Source of the DNA: Theristus sp. LFF4_11
Taxonomy: Eukaryota > Nematoda > Chromadorea > Monhysterida > Xyalidae
NCBI GenBank assembly: GCA_030248135.1
Contig: JASANC010001862.1
Location: 1-64,000, forward strand
Length of the DNA stretch: 64,000 nt
Reading direction: 5' to 3'
This document shows positions 45,630-57,497 of this stretch, piece after piece. Numbering within the stretch: the stretch's first letter is position 1; each line of letters begins with the position of its first letter. The notes under the pieces are model-generated. The model was not told where the DNA came from. It was given only the letters and a program-made list of their open reading frames with translations, and did not search any database. The position numbers were made by a program, and so were the translations under genes.

Positions 45630-46249
45630 CGACTTGTTCGATGCGCTGCTTCAGTGCGCAAACGGCGGGCAACACCATTGAAATGGATTCGTCGTCTCGT
45701 GGATTTGTCGTTGGGGAGGTTTATCGGGTTTTAGGGGATCACGGCACCTCCGCACACCCACGGTAACACACGTCGTTAAAATCGCTGGTGTTCTGGGGCT
45801 CACAAAAAAGCAACTCTTTGACAGCTAACTGAATATGACCAACGAAGATGGCTGATTTCAAAAAAACCTGCTATTGTTCATCAACAACGTCGGCCAAAAG
45901 CTGGCAGCCACGCTTTTTAAAGTGGACGATGCTGCACATAAGTTTACCACTCAAGACAAAAGCAGTGAACCATTTACCATTGAACAGAACACTAAACTAA
46001 AGAAATACTCACTGATCACATGCCAAATGCACAACAACAAAACCAACAAAGCACCGAAACAAATTTGTCAAACCATTGAACAGCTCTGAAACGGAAAAAT
46101 CAACTGGTTAATTCGCGGGTCTCGGCCATTCCGGCCGGATCCGGCCGGATCCGGCAAAATTGCGCCGGAATCCGGACCGGATCCGGATCCAATTTTAGGC
46201 GCCGGAATCCGGAATCCGGACCGGAACCGGCTCCATCCCTAGTGGGGTG

Positions 46250-46410
46250 TCAAGCAAATTTCGAGGGGGGGGTGTGGATGGTCCAGTGTCAGGTTTTGGG
46301 GGGTGGGTGTCGCGTGACCCCCCACCCCCCCCCCCACGCGGAGGTCTCGGGTGCTCTGGGGGGGGCACCCCCCCCACCCCCCTCGTCTTCGGTACTGACG
46401 GAAATCAATT
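46250..46410. repeat. C/G-homopolymer-rich repeat, inverse of 41820-42010
   Basis: TTTCGAGGGG.., GTGGATGGTCCAGTGTCAGG, GGTGTCGCGTGACC, CGCGGAGGTCTCGGGTGCTC and CTTCGGTACTG occur in the reverse order and orientation of the 41820-42010 copy. Confidence 0.75.
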
Positions 46411-47159
46411 TTTTTCGCGCCTTTATCTGTGGGAAGTGTCGAAAGAAACCCCCCATCTCTGAAACTTGTCGATGCGGAAAATAGACTGAAACAAACCAGA
46501 ACGATGAATTGATTCTATTCAGGGTTGCATTATTAGTCTCTCCTTCAATTCGCCAGTTTTTTTTTTGTTCCAAAGGCTGTGAGCTTCGTGTCTGTCTGTC
46601 TGTTCCCTCTGCCATAGTGCAAGCCAAAAAATTTACGATGTGTTCTGTTCTGTTTGACGTGAGGCATTCACATAAACTTGATTGATAAATATTGGGCCAT
46701 TTATGGGCAGATTTTAATGGCTGTTTTCTAGCAAAATCTTTCTTTTCCCGTGATTCAACAGCTGACTGAAACAACAGCTGGAAGCTGACATCCAGGCACA
46801 GAAAGTGACTATCGCCATTAAAATAACGATTTGCTTTTAATGATTTCAACTTTTCCTTTCGCAACAAAAGATGGATAGCCATTTCAGCAACCTGTCGCTC
46901 CAACCACGCATTGCGACAGGCATTGTACAAAAGGGTCGTCGTGCCCTTCACTTCATCACTTCACTTCATCATCGTTCAACTTTTTTGTTCTTTCTCGCAT
47001 TTTCCATGTCATGTCATTGTGTTTCTGTGTATCCATCCTGCTTCGACAAATAAATTCATTCAATCAAAACAAAGTCTTGTGATGTGGTCACAGTGCACAC
47101 AGTGAGTGAAACAAAAGACGCAGTTAGCCGAAACGACAACGACAGTGTCATTGATTGCC
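46411..47159. other. Intergenic upstream of unknown paralogue copy 1
   Basis: A minus-strand open frame (46951-46289) has no recognised domain, and its C-terminal part is translated G-run repeat, so it is not called. Positions 46950-47060 are T-rich. No TATA box was recognised. Confidence 0.4.
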
Positions 47160-50100
47160 ATGGGGCGCCCGCTAGAAGCGCGTTGGTCTGTTGTCCGGAT
47201 TGGCAGTTCAGAACACGAAATTCCGTCCAAGATTGCGCGGTGAGGCTGAGGATGAATAACCAACCGGATAATTTAATTTTTAGTTGATTTTTTCTGCTTG
47301 AATTCTTTTCCGCTGTTCGATCAACATCAGCACCGCAGCATATTGCAGAAAGTGCGCGTTTCGTTTGATGTGCGAACTGAAAGATGCGGGCGTGTCGTTT
47401 TCGGAGCAACCGACTGATGAACGACTGTATCCGACGACGACGGCTGCGTTGCAAGGCGCGATTCGATACTTCCAGGATGAGCCGTTCTTCCGCGGCCACA
47501 CGTACCTCTTCATAATACATGCCGACGGTTTGATGCCGTCTTTTGCAGTTTTGTCTTAGACTTTGTGATCGTTACTTTATTCAGTTCTTTACCACAACTT
47601 GAAAATTTTATCGTGCTTTGATTGCACATCCGCACCACTCTTTTCGAGCAATTCGACATGTTGCTTTGGATGTCTGAATCTGAAATCACGAATTCGTTCA
47701 TTCGGGTTGCTGCAGTGTCGGAGCCGAGCGCGCCTTATCCTTTTGGATGTGTGCTTGTTTTCACGGCGCTCACGTGCGAAGTGCACTCTGGCTTGCTCAA
47801 AATTGGTCGCCCTTGTCTTGTGGTCTGTGCTCTTGGGGGGGGGGGAGGGTCGAGTCGAGCCCCGCCGAGGGGTGAAAGGGCAAAGGCACTTATAAAAGAA
47901 AAAAAATTCAACTCAATGGTCGCCGTTGCTGCACTTGACGGCACCCCGCGCTGTGCCAATTCGTGCTGAGGCCGTCTCGTTTGACTGAGCGTGTGTGCGA
48001 TTTTCTGCAGAGCTCTCGCAGTCGCACGTATTCCGCCCGTTCCAGCAGCATCCGATCGTCGGTCGCAACATCATTTTCTCGACCAACATCACCATCGCAC
48101 GCGCACTACTCACCGATCCGGCGAAATCCATGGCGCGTCATGTCGTGATGCAGTTTCGCAAGTGCTCCATGATACATGAGTGAGTTGAGTTGTAATTTCG
48201 TCTGTGAGAAACTGTCTCTGCAGTCGCGCAATGCTTATGGGTTTGGTCTGGTCGTCATGCCCGTTGTCCCCGCGTGTTTTCAAAATGAACAGTGTCGTCG
48301 TCTCTTTGAGTCTTGTAAATAGTGACAGTCGAACTGTAAATTACAGGTAATCAGCTGATTGGTTGGTGATCACGTGATGCATGCCATCTGTGCTGGCATT
48401 GCTGTGCGGGCGGAGTCTGTTCTGCCTCTGCGCAGGAAGATGCCTCACGTGATTTCCACAATCAATCAGCTGATTGACTTTAATTTAAAGTTCGACCGTG
48501 GTTGAAAGACAGCCGTAATTTGAATTTGAGAAGTTTCAAGGAACAACTTCGTTCACACCCGTCCAGGATTGCGAGCAACCCAGCGAACGTGCGCAGCGAC
48601 TTGCCGGTGCAGTGGGCGACGATACGCATTTGCAATCGTCAGCAGATCGACATTGTCACCGTGCAGTGAGCTGACCGTATTAAAATTGATTTTTTTACTT
48701 TTGACATTTAATGACATAAAATTTCACCGTGGACGTGAAAGCTTTATTCGTCAATGCTTTATCTTCAAATTTGAAGGCGTTACGCGAAGCGTCTTCTGGC
48801 GACTTTGAGCGGATGTTACGAGGTGGCGGATGAGTCGGTGCGCGATTTCGAGTTCTCATCGTTGAGCCAGGCGCTGGTGCAGTCGCGTCGCTTCATGGAC
48901 ACCTGGCCGCACAGCGGTCGAAAAATTGTGTTCATCGTCTGCGGTGGTTGGTTTTGTTGTGCGCACTTTCAATTTGAAATCATAGTGAAAAGAGAGATTA
49001 TAATTGGTAAAACTGCTTGGGCATGAAGTCATACGCCCACCTAGTTTCTCAGTCAAGGTTGCTTCACCCTACTCCTACTTCCCCAACATGTTCTACTTAA
49101 ACCCGGTATCGTTGTTTTCATTTCAGTTTCCTCAGGGAACACGTATCCCGACCGCAAGTTCTGCGATGAGTTGGGCTATCATATCACATTCTTTTCGGTC
49201 AACCTTACGCAAATGACCGCGGTGCTACAAAATCCGACCGATAAAGTGATCGATCAGTTTCGATGCGTTGTTGGTGGCACTGCCACTGGCAGACGGTTGG
49301 TGTTTTTTTTTTAGCATTATGCCTGAACTTCAGCGACTAATCACCGTGGTGTGCTTGTTATCTTTTGGGTTTCTTGGAATCGGTGATTTCACAAAACCAA
49401 AAAAAATGTTTTTGCAAGATTCACCGTAATGTTTTCTCGTTCTGCAGTTCACCGCCAAATAAACGATCGAACAACGCAGCGAGCGCTCAAAGTTCCGCGC
49501 GCAACTCGCCGATACCAGTGCGTGCCGCCAATCATGAACAACCGCAATGTTCGCTCTCCGGTGAGTGTCATTTCAAAACCGAATCAACGTTCAATCACTG
49601 GGGTTCGGTACTTTGGTGTCTTCTGGTTTCTGAAACGGGGAGGGGTGGAGGTTGGAAATTTCGAAAAAATAAACGAAAACGATATTGTATGTGCAATTTG
49701 TATTTCTAACAATCAGGAGCACCAGCAGCAGCACGTCACCGCTACAAATATCGAAATCCGCATGGCTGCCAACTCGGTCGCATTCAGCTGTTGAACGACT
49801 TTGAAGCGCGCATCTACACGAACGACGGCACGATCTTCAGCATGACGCAGACAGACGATTGTTTGGAGGCCGTAAATCGCTTTGTATCTTGCGCTGGCTT
49901 CTGCTTGCTTGTTTTATTAGCAATGGATCAGCCAGCTCATGTCTAGTTGGAACGATGAGCAATTTCGCTGTGCTCGGTGGTGTCGTTTCATTCATTTCGC
50001 TTGGCTTTGTCTTGTCGTCAAACACTCATCACCTTCAATTTCAGTCGTCCACGAAACTGACGGAACGCTACAAGCCGGATGAGCACGTGATTTTCCAGAA

Positions 50101-53100
50101 AGACTCGAAGACGAGGTTTCACGCGACGTCCGTCTGCCCGATGCGCCTGGTGAAGTGCGTTGCGTTGTGCTTCGAGTGTCCATTTGTTTAACACAGATTC
50201 TTTTCTTGAATGATGTTTAAGCGCCGTTATTCGAGCATGAATTCGGCTCTTAAATTGAGTCCATACAGAACGTCATAAATTTTTTTTAACATCATTGGCG
50301 GTCAATAAAAAAAACAAATGAAACGTTGCACTGAGATTAACAAAATTAAAGAAACGGAATTCGATTGATTTTTTTAGTTTAATAAAGTTAAAAGTTGACA
50401 TTCAACACAGCAGAAACCGAGTTAAATTTTTAGATCCGAGCCGACAATTTTGTTCCAGAAATGGCACGGCGGAAGTGCTGCGAGTGAGCGAGCGATTCTT
50501 TTTCGCCGGCTCTGCGAGTCTGCCCCCGGGCGTCTCACTGTTTGTCAGCGTGCAGCGCGTGCTGCATCTGCTGAACGATGCAGAAGAACCGAACTGCCGT
50601 GAAATCATCAGATCTGGCCAGTGGTTCGGTTTTCGTGTGCTGAGTTGTTGTGTTGTCTGGGTTTTCGTTCTGAATTTTGGTGTGGTATACACAGAAAAGT
50701 TTGAGGCTAAAGTAAACTAAAGGAAACTGCACTCGAGTACGATTTCGATTTGATTTATGGTCGTAGACTGTTTTAGTATCGCTTGATCAGAAATAATTGC
50801 AGTTTTGAGAAAAATCGGCGATATTTTAGTGGCATTCATAAAGCAGTGGCGCGTCGCTGTGTTAAAGCTATGCGGTCACCAAATAGTGTGTCATGAATGC
50901 CCCTTTATGCTTCAGTCTCGAATTTCACGGCGTGCCAACGAAGAAGCCGCATGTTTACAAGGCGGTCGAGGTGCGATTGGACATTGACCGACAGCACGAA
51001 TATGAGAGGCGCTATGCGCAGATGCACCAGATGGAGCAGGTAATTTGTATGGGGGCAGGGGTAGAGATGTAACGGTCAAAAAAAAATTTTTATATTTTTT
51101 TTTAAAGTAAAAAAATGAGCATTTTTATTTTATTTTTTTATTAAGAGTCGCTGTCCCAGAAATTCGAACCTCCAGCGAAACGAAAAAAAAATTGTTTCAA
51201 ATTGAATCGCCGCCGCCAGATAGTTGTTAGTTATGATAAAAAAATAACACACACAAAGTTTCAGCTCTCAACTCCTAGTCTACGCGTGACAGCGGGCTTC
51301 CTGTCTGTTAAGGGAGGACTAATAGGGACGCACGCAAACTAGGAGTTTTGGTTGACTGCTTTGTTCTCCACACCACGTGCACCAAAAACACTCATCGAGC
51401 ACTCATTTTGTAGCTACGGACTCAGAGAATACGTGATTCAATTTTCGTGCAAAAATATTCACGCACACGAATTATATGAGCAATTGAAACATTGCTTTGT
51501 GGAGAAAAAAGTCGAAAAAATGCATATCTGCTGAATTGTGTGCCCTCTCATTGCCAAACAACGCTTCACATCCGTTAGCTTTTTCTTGTGCGTAACCCAC
51601 ATGAACTGTAGTTTATCCGACGCACAACAAATCACCCGGAAATAGTGGGCCAAGTTTGCTAGGGGCACCTTTAGAGCAGGTCAAAGGGTGAAAAAAGTCA
51701 AAAAATGCATGTCTGCTGAATTGTGTGCTCTCTCATTGCCAAACAACGCTTCACATCCGTTAGCTTTTTCTTGTGCGTAACCCACATGAACTGTAGTTTA
51801 TCCGAAACACAACAAATCACCCGGAAATAGTGGGCCAAGTTTGCTAGGGGCACCTTTAGAGTAGGTCAAAGCGTGAAAAAAGTCAAAAAATGCATGTCTG
51901 CTGAATTGTGTGCCCTCTCATTGCCAAACAACGCTTCACATCCGTTAGCTTTTTCTTGTGCGTAACCCACATGAACTGTAGTTTATCCGAAACACAACAA
52001 ATCACCCGGAAATAGTGGGCCAAGTTTGCTAGGGGCACCTTTAGAGCAGGTCAAAGGGTGAAAAAAGTCAAAAAATGCTTGTCTGCTGAATTGTGTGCTC
52101 TCTCATTGCCAAACAACGCTTCACATCCGTTAGCTTTTTTTGTGCGTAACCCACATGAACTGTAGTTTATCCGAAAAACAACAAATCACCCGGAAATAGT
52201 GGGCAAAGTTTGCTAGGGGCACCTTTAGAGTAGGTCAAAGCGTGAAAAAAGTCAAAAAATGCATGTCTGCTGAATTGTGTACCCTCTCATTGCCAAACAA
52301 CGCTTCACATCCGTTAGCTTTTTCTTGTGCGTAACCCACATGAACTGTAGTTTATCCGAAACACAACAAATCACCCGGTAATAGTGGGCCAAGTTTGCTA
52401 GGGGCACCTTTAGAGCAGGTCAATGGGTGAAAAAAGTCAAAAAATGCATGTCTGCTGAATTGTGTGCTCTCTCATTGCCAAACAACGCTTCACATCCGTT
52501 AGCTTTTTCTTGGGCGTAACCCACAGGAACTGTAGTTTATCTGACGCACAACAAATCACCCGGAAATAGTGGGCAAAGTTTAATAGGGACACCTTTAGAG
52601 CAGATCAAAACGTGAAAATTTTTTATTATGGATGGGGTTTATTATCCCGCTTGTACTTCAAACATTAACATGATAACAACTCAGAGCTAGTGGACGGCAC
52701 ATCACAAATGAATAATGTACGAACACTATGTGTGAGAGAGAGCACACAATTCAAGAGACATGCATTTTTTGACTTTTTTCACCCTTTGACCTGCTCTAAA
52801 AGTGTCCCTAGCAAACTTTGCCCACTATTTCCGGGTGATTTGTTGTGTTTCGGATAAACTACAGTTCCTGTTGGTTACGCAAAAGAAAAAGCTAACGGAT
52901 GTGAAGCGTTGTTTGGCAATGAGAGAGCACACAATTCACCAGACATGCATGTTTTGACTTTTTTCACCTTTTGATCTGCTCTAAAGGTGTCCCTAGCAAA
53001 CTTTGCCCACTATTTCCGGGTGATTTGTTGTGGTTCGGATAAACTACAGTTCCTGTGGGTTACGCACAAGAAAAAGCTAACGGATGTGAAGCGTTGTTTG

Positions 53101-56100
53101 GCAATGAGAGGGCATACAATTCAGCAGACATGCATTTTTTGACTTTTTTCACCCTTTGACCTGCTCTAAAGGTGCCCCTAGCAAACTTGGCCCACTATTT
53201 CCGGGTGATTTGTTGTGTTTCGGATAAACTACAGTTCATGTGGGTTACGCACAAGAAAAAGCTAACGGATGTGAAGCGTTGTTTGGCAATGAGAGGGCAC
53301 ACAATTCAGGCAGACATGCATTTTTTGACTTTTTTCATCCTTTGACCTGCTCTAAAGGTGCCCCTAGCAAACTTTGCCCACTATTTCCGGGTGATTTGTT
53401 GTGCGTCGGATAAACTACAGTTCATGTGGGTTACGCACAAGAAAAAGCTAACGGATGTGAAGCGTTGTTTGGCAATTAGAGGGCACACAATTCAGCAGAC
53501 ATGCATTTTTTGACTTTTTTCACGCTTTGACCTACTCTAAAGGTGCCCCTAGCAAACTTGGCCCACTATTTCCGGGTGATTTGTTGTGTTTCGGATAAAC
53601 TACAGTTCATGTGGGTTACGCACAAGAAAAAGCTAACGGATGTGAAGCGTTGTTTGGCAATGAGAGGGCATACAATTCAGCAGACATGCATTTTTTTGAC
53701 TTTTTTCACCCTTTGACCTGCTCTAAAGGTGCCCCTAGCAAACTTGGCCCACTATTTCCGGGTGATTTGTTGTGTTTCGGATAAACTACAGTTCATGTGG
53801 GTTACGCACAAGAAAAAGCTAACGGATGTGAAGCGTTGTTTGGCAATGAGAGGGCACACAATTCAGCAGACATGCATTTTTTTGACTTTTTTCTCCACAA
53901 AGCAATGTTTCAATTGCTCATATAATTCGTGTGCGTAAATATTTTTGCACGAAAATTGAATCACGTATTCTCTGAGTCCGTAGCTACAAAATGAGTGCTC
54001 GATGAGTGTTTTTGGTGCACGTGGTGTGGAGAACAAAGCAGTCAACCAAAACTCCTAGTTTGCGTGCGTCCCTATTAGTCCTCCCTTAACAGACAGGAAG
54101 CCCGCTGTCACGCGTAGACTAGGAGTTGAGAGCTGAAACTTTGTGTGTGTTATTTTTTTTATCATAACTAACAACTATCTGGCGGCGGCGATTCAATTTG
54201 AAACAATTTTTTTTCGTTTCGCATGGGTCCTTTGAGAAGTTCGACTTTCTGGGAGAGCGACTCTTAAAAATTTTTGAAATTTTTTCTTTAATGTGCCCTG
54301 AAAATGCCGTTTTTGGCGTAATTTTTCGAAAGTTCAACAAAATTTTTTTTTGACTTTACCTTGTCACTTAGTCTTCAACGCTGCAGGTGGTATTCTGGAT
54401 CGATTTATCGACTGTTTTCAGCCTTGGTGAGTGATGATCGACTCGCGCATTGAAGTACTTGAGCGTCGCAAAGGCTAGTTCAACAAATTCCGATGCCGCT
54501 AAGGTGAGATAGAAGCAGAGAACTAACATTTATGCATCGTTTTTCAGGATCTCGAAAGGTCGAAATTGCACTGTCTGCCACTGCAAGCGTAACTTCGTTG
54601 GTTGCTCGTTGCTGTTTCGCCTCGTGTCGTCAGCATGATCACACCGGTTTGTTGTTGAATTTGTTTCCATGTTATTTGAGGTGAATTGAGAGGCAAAACA
54701 CGAGACGTGATGTCGTCGGTGGGAAAATGGGGTCGCCGAAACCAAGTCTGAAATTTTCACCCTCCTCCCATCTGAGTGGGGGTCATATGGTAAGTCGGTG
54801 GCTCCTCAGATGGTGATATTCGGACTCCCTGAAAAATTCTGAACAACTTTGATTAAAAAAAATAAAAAATAGGAAGTTTTTTTTTTCTTGACATCTCTAG
54901 GCAGGGGTGCACCAGGTTGCGTACACTGAGGTGAACCAGCTAACTGGGGTCATATCGTTAGAGGTGCATTGTGGTTTCCGACTAAAATGACGTCATGTTC
55001 TCTCTGAAGCATTCTCCTGTACACGCAGCAAAACGGTTTTTCAAGTTGGACTGATCGCTTTACGTGAAGAAATACGTGAAGTAGTGAATCAAAGTGCCTG
55101 AGACAAACGCGTTTACCGCACATGACGTCATTTCAGTCCAATACTAAAACACAGTGAACTATAAATCATAGGCAAGCAGCTGATTGGCTGCTTTGTGGGC
55201 TCACTGATTTTGCTGGTCCAACAACCTCCTCGATGCAACGAATCGGCTTGCGCCAGATTGAATTTGCAAAATACACAAATGGCATATTTTTAGGCCAACA
55301 ACATTTCGGACCACACCAGTGTGAGCGTTTGTTCACCCTCTGCTTCATCGTGCACAAACGCTGCAGCCGACGTTAAGCCAGAAATGCAGCCAATCAGCAA
55401 CGATCAACAAAATGGAGCTGACGCATTCACGCAGTTTCTTGACTCGCATGCGGACTATGAAGACACGAGCGCGCACGTGCAGAGTCCGGTAAGTGAATTC
55501 GTGTCGTTGATTCACGCAAAATGGGTGAATCGTTGAAATCGATTTTGCCGGAAATAATATTTTATGCACATCATTTAACTGATTAGTCGTCCGTGAAAAC
55601 GTGCAGCAATTGGCTGTGCCCATTCGACATGACCAATCAGCGCGCCTGATTTTGGTGTTCGTTTTTAGTCGAAGAAAAAATTTTTTTCGTTTTTCGAATT
55701 GCGGTTTTCCGTTTTCCTCAGGTGCAACAACTTCTTTCACCCATGCCATATATATTGTTTAGGAAATTGACGATGACGACGATGAGGCGTTGCTGGAGGC
55801 GGAGCTCTGTGCCCTGTTCCCATGTGGTCACGAACGCCACCGGAGTGCAGCTGCCACTGCGGTCAATCAAGACGTCACGCATAATGAAAAGATGCCGATG
55901 GATGCGTCAGACCAGCGTGATCGATGCAGCGTGTTCAGTCGAGGCGATGCAACTCAATGTGGTCGCCGTTCACCTGACTACAATCTAATGACGAATCCGA
56001 TTTTTGCTCACCACAAGCAGTCTGAGAAACGATCGGCAAACATCGGCGGAGAAATGGAATTCGTCCAAGACGATTCAGTGTCGGCCAACAAAGCGACACA

Positions 56101-56245
56101 GACGGAGACCAGTGGCATGACGGATGAGCTGAGTGTGCTGCTGCAGGTGAAGCAGGCGTTCGAGCAGTTCAACCTGCAGAACGCCCTGCACGCGCAGTTC
56201 CCGCACTTGGCCGCCGTGCTCTTCCCGGACTATACGCATTGGTGA
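47160..56245 (+). CDS. Unknown conserved protein, tandem paralogue copy 1 (13 exons)
   Basis: Exons: 47160-47239, 47349-47527, 48011-48179, 48567-48665, 48777-48946, 49127-49295, 49448-49560, 49717-49871, 50045-50154, 50459-50623, 50916-51039, 55294-55488, 55763-56245; 736 aa. The model rests on copy 2, which has the same intron places and phases (2,1,2,2,1,2,1,0,2,2,0,0). Visible parts: residues ~8-90 and ~150-290 look like alternating beta/alpha segments (RWSVVRIGSS, HTYLFIIHAD, GRKIVFIVCG, HITFFSVN). Next come a Ser/Asn-rich linker (~290-325) and an OB/cold-shock-like run (GRIQLLNDFEARIYTNDGTI, then YKPDEHVIFQ). The C-terminus has an acidic EIDDDDDEALLEAELC block and the motif SGMTDELSVLLQVK. 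No signal peptide is visible, so it is probably intracellular. The beta/alpha blocks weakly recall Argonaute MID domains, but no PIWI part is seen. I cannot name the family. Intron 11 holds a hAT element. Confidence 0.82.
47835..47899 (+). mobile_element. Degenerate SINE family 1 fragment
   Basis: GTCGAGCCCCGCCGAGGGGTG and AAAGGCACTTATAAAAG match the B-box end and body start of the SINE at 27664. It lies in intron 2 of copy 1 after a run of G. Confidence 0.55.
48326..48496. mobile_element. MITE-like element with ~50-bp imperfect TIRs in intron 3 of copy 1
   Basis: GTCGAACTGTAAATTACAGG, then AATCAGCTGATTGG and ATCACGTGA at the left are inverted at the right as TCACGTGAT, CAATCAGCTGATTG and AATTTAAAGTTCGAC. 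Length 171 bp. AGCAGCTGATTGGCTG at about 55175 may be a remnant of the same family. Confidence 0.7.
50831..50902. mobile_element. Palindromic MITE, copy B
   Basis: GGCATTCATAAAGCAGT, GCGTCGCTGTGTTAAAGC, TGCGGTCACCAAATAGT and TCATGAATGC match copy A (8896-8979) in reverse orientation. It lies in intron 10 of copy 1, ending about 13 bp before exon 11. Confidence 0.7.
51531..52640 (+). repeat. 185-bp tandem array, forward (six units)
   Basis: Units start CTGAATTGTGTG at 51531, 51716, 51901, 52086, 52270 and 52455 (spacing 185, 185, 185, 184, 185). Units differ at a few positions such as GACGCACAAC against GAAACACAAC. The last unit passes into unique sequence near 52600-52730. Confidence 0.92.
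52740..53868 (-). repeat. 185-bp tandem array, inverted (about six and a half units)
   Basis: The inverse unit mark CACAATTCAG (with variants) recurs at about 52745, 52930, 53115, 53301, 53487, 53672 and 53858, spacing 185-186 bp. It pairs with the forward array to make a hairpin with a loop of about 100 bp. Confidence 0.9.
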
Positions 56246-57497
56246 CTACTGACTACTGGTCGTTCATTTGTGATGATTGCAATGGAAATGAGTCGCTGGG
56301 AATGGAAATTATGTTTGATTCGCTTTGTATCATTCATTCAAATAGTTCATCATTCGATCAGTCATTTGTTATCAGTTTTCTGGTTTTTACGCATTTCATT
56401 TTCCTTTGAAGATTGTTCAGTTGTTGGTCGAAACTGCTGGTTTGCATGTGTAAATTTCTTTCATGTGGGCGGATTCTTGCTACGGTTACTGTTCCGTTTG
56501 AATGTACTGGCCATTTTTTGTTACTTTTGTTAGCCAGCTTCTCATGTTGTTACGTGTGACAGATTCAAGATTCTCGTTCAAGAAGATTCAATTTATCAGG
56601 AGGCATTCTGTTTGTCGGTGCGTGAAAATTTTGTTCAAATTTGTGAGCGATTAGCATGTCACGTTTGTGTTTTCGCCAGATTCATCTATTCTTTTTGGGC
56701 TTAATTTTGCTGAGTTTGCTTTGAGCATCTGAGCATTTGAGCCTTTGTGATTGTTGGTTTGTTGATGCCATGTGGTTTTTGTACAAATCCACTTTTTTGT
56801 TTAGATTTTGCACACCGGTTTTTTGCTGTGGTTCGCTGGTCATTTTTTGGTTTTTTCCTGGTGAAATTAGTTTTGAAGATAAGAAAACGCGGGTATAAAG
56901 AGCCATCTGGACGGATTTCATAGCGAGAGATCTCCTGCTTATTTTTTGTTGGATAAATTTGGCTGAGTCGGCTGTAAAAACACCGATTTTTCAGCGACAA
57001 ACAAATATTTTGAATTAGATTCGGTTGCTCTTGTGATCTTTTTTGTTTATCTGTCCTTGGCATCTAAGAAAATCCTTGGCATGCTTTGCATTTTAGATGT
57101 TGTTTTGGTGTTTGAATGAAGAATTTTTGCCGCCAGCAAAGCTTGACATTTTTCAAGAAATTTTTCATGCCCTTTCGGTGATCAAAATCTAAACGTTTTC
57201 TGCCTGATTTGTTTTAGTCTCCAGTTGCAAAATGCAACCAAAAACCTGTGTATTCCCATTTTCAACTTGTATGATGCGTAATAAAATTAGTTCGCCATTG
57301 CTGGGTTGCCTGTTTGACGAAATATCGCCCATTCATTTGGTTTACCAATCCAAATTCGCCGTGCTGCGATGTTCCGAAAAAAAAAACAGCTTTCAATGGA
57401 TCAGTTTGTTGGTCGGCTCAGCACTGTAATGTGTCTATTCAAATGTGTTTTTCAGATTGACAACTGAAAAAAGGAAAAAAACAGCACCGCACGAATG
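56246..57497. other. Intergenic between the two paralogues
   Basis: T/G-rich, with no poly(A) site or promoter that I can assign with confidence and no convincing frame or repeat. Confidence 0.4.

Larger units (their letters stand above)
44444..46241 (-). mobile_element. hAT transposon, internally deleted, perfect 8-bp target duplication
   Basis: Ends TAGGGATGGATCCGG (44444) and its inverse CCGGCTCCATCCCTA (ending 46241). The sequence GTGGGGTG lies directly outside both (44436-44443 and 46242-46249). Subterminal GATCCGG/CCGGATC palindromic clusters lie at 44450-44545 and 46120-46225. A transposase C-terminal fragment lies inside on the minus strand. At 1.8 kb it is too short for a full hAT gene. 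It carries a SINE at 44751-45008. It sits within one copy of the C-rich repeat. Confidence 0.9.
51062..54899. mobile_element. Foldback-like hAT-type element with 8-bp target duplication in intron 11 of copy 1
   Basis: Left end TAGAGATGTAACGGTC and right end inverse of TAGAGATGTCAAG. GGCAGGGG lies directly outside both ends (51054-51061 and 54900-54907). Subterminal arms (about 51140-51530 and 53860-54240) are inverse copies, including CCTAGTCTACGCGTGACAGC. The core is two opposed arrays of a 185-bp repeat. No transposase frame was found. At 3838 bp it is a large non-autonomous element, and most of it can fold on itself. Confidence 0.87.

Noticed and set aside
46289..46951. 220-codon minus-strand frame
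   Set aside because: Its C-terminal part is translated from G-run repeat DNA, and the rest has no recognised domain or splice support.
47835..47899. Immunoglobulin- or tRNA-like element in intron 2 of copy 1
   Set aside because: It matches only the 3' half of the SINE head and body, so it is listed as a degenerate SINE.
51531..53868. Regular repeats as a CRISPR array
   Set aside because: Units are 185 bp with no spacers, are in two opposed orientations, lie within a transposon, and the genome is eukaryotic.
53729..53938. Open frame across the 185-bp repeat unit (and its mirror at 51459-51668) as a repeat protein
   Set aside because: The frame is broken in most units and open only at the array edges.
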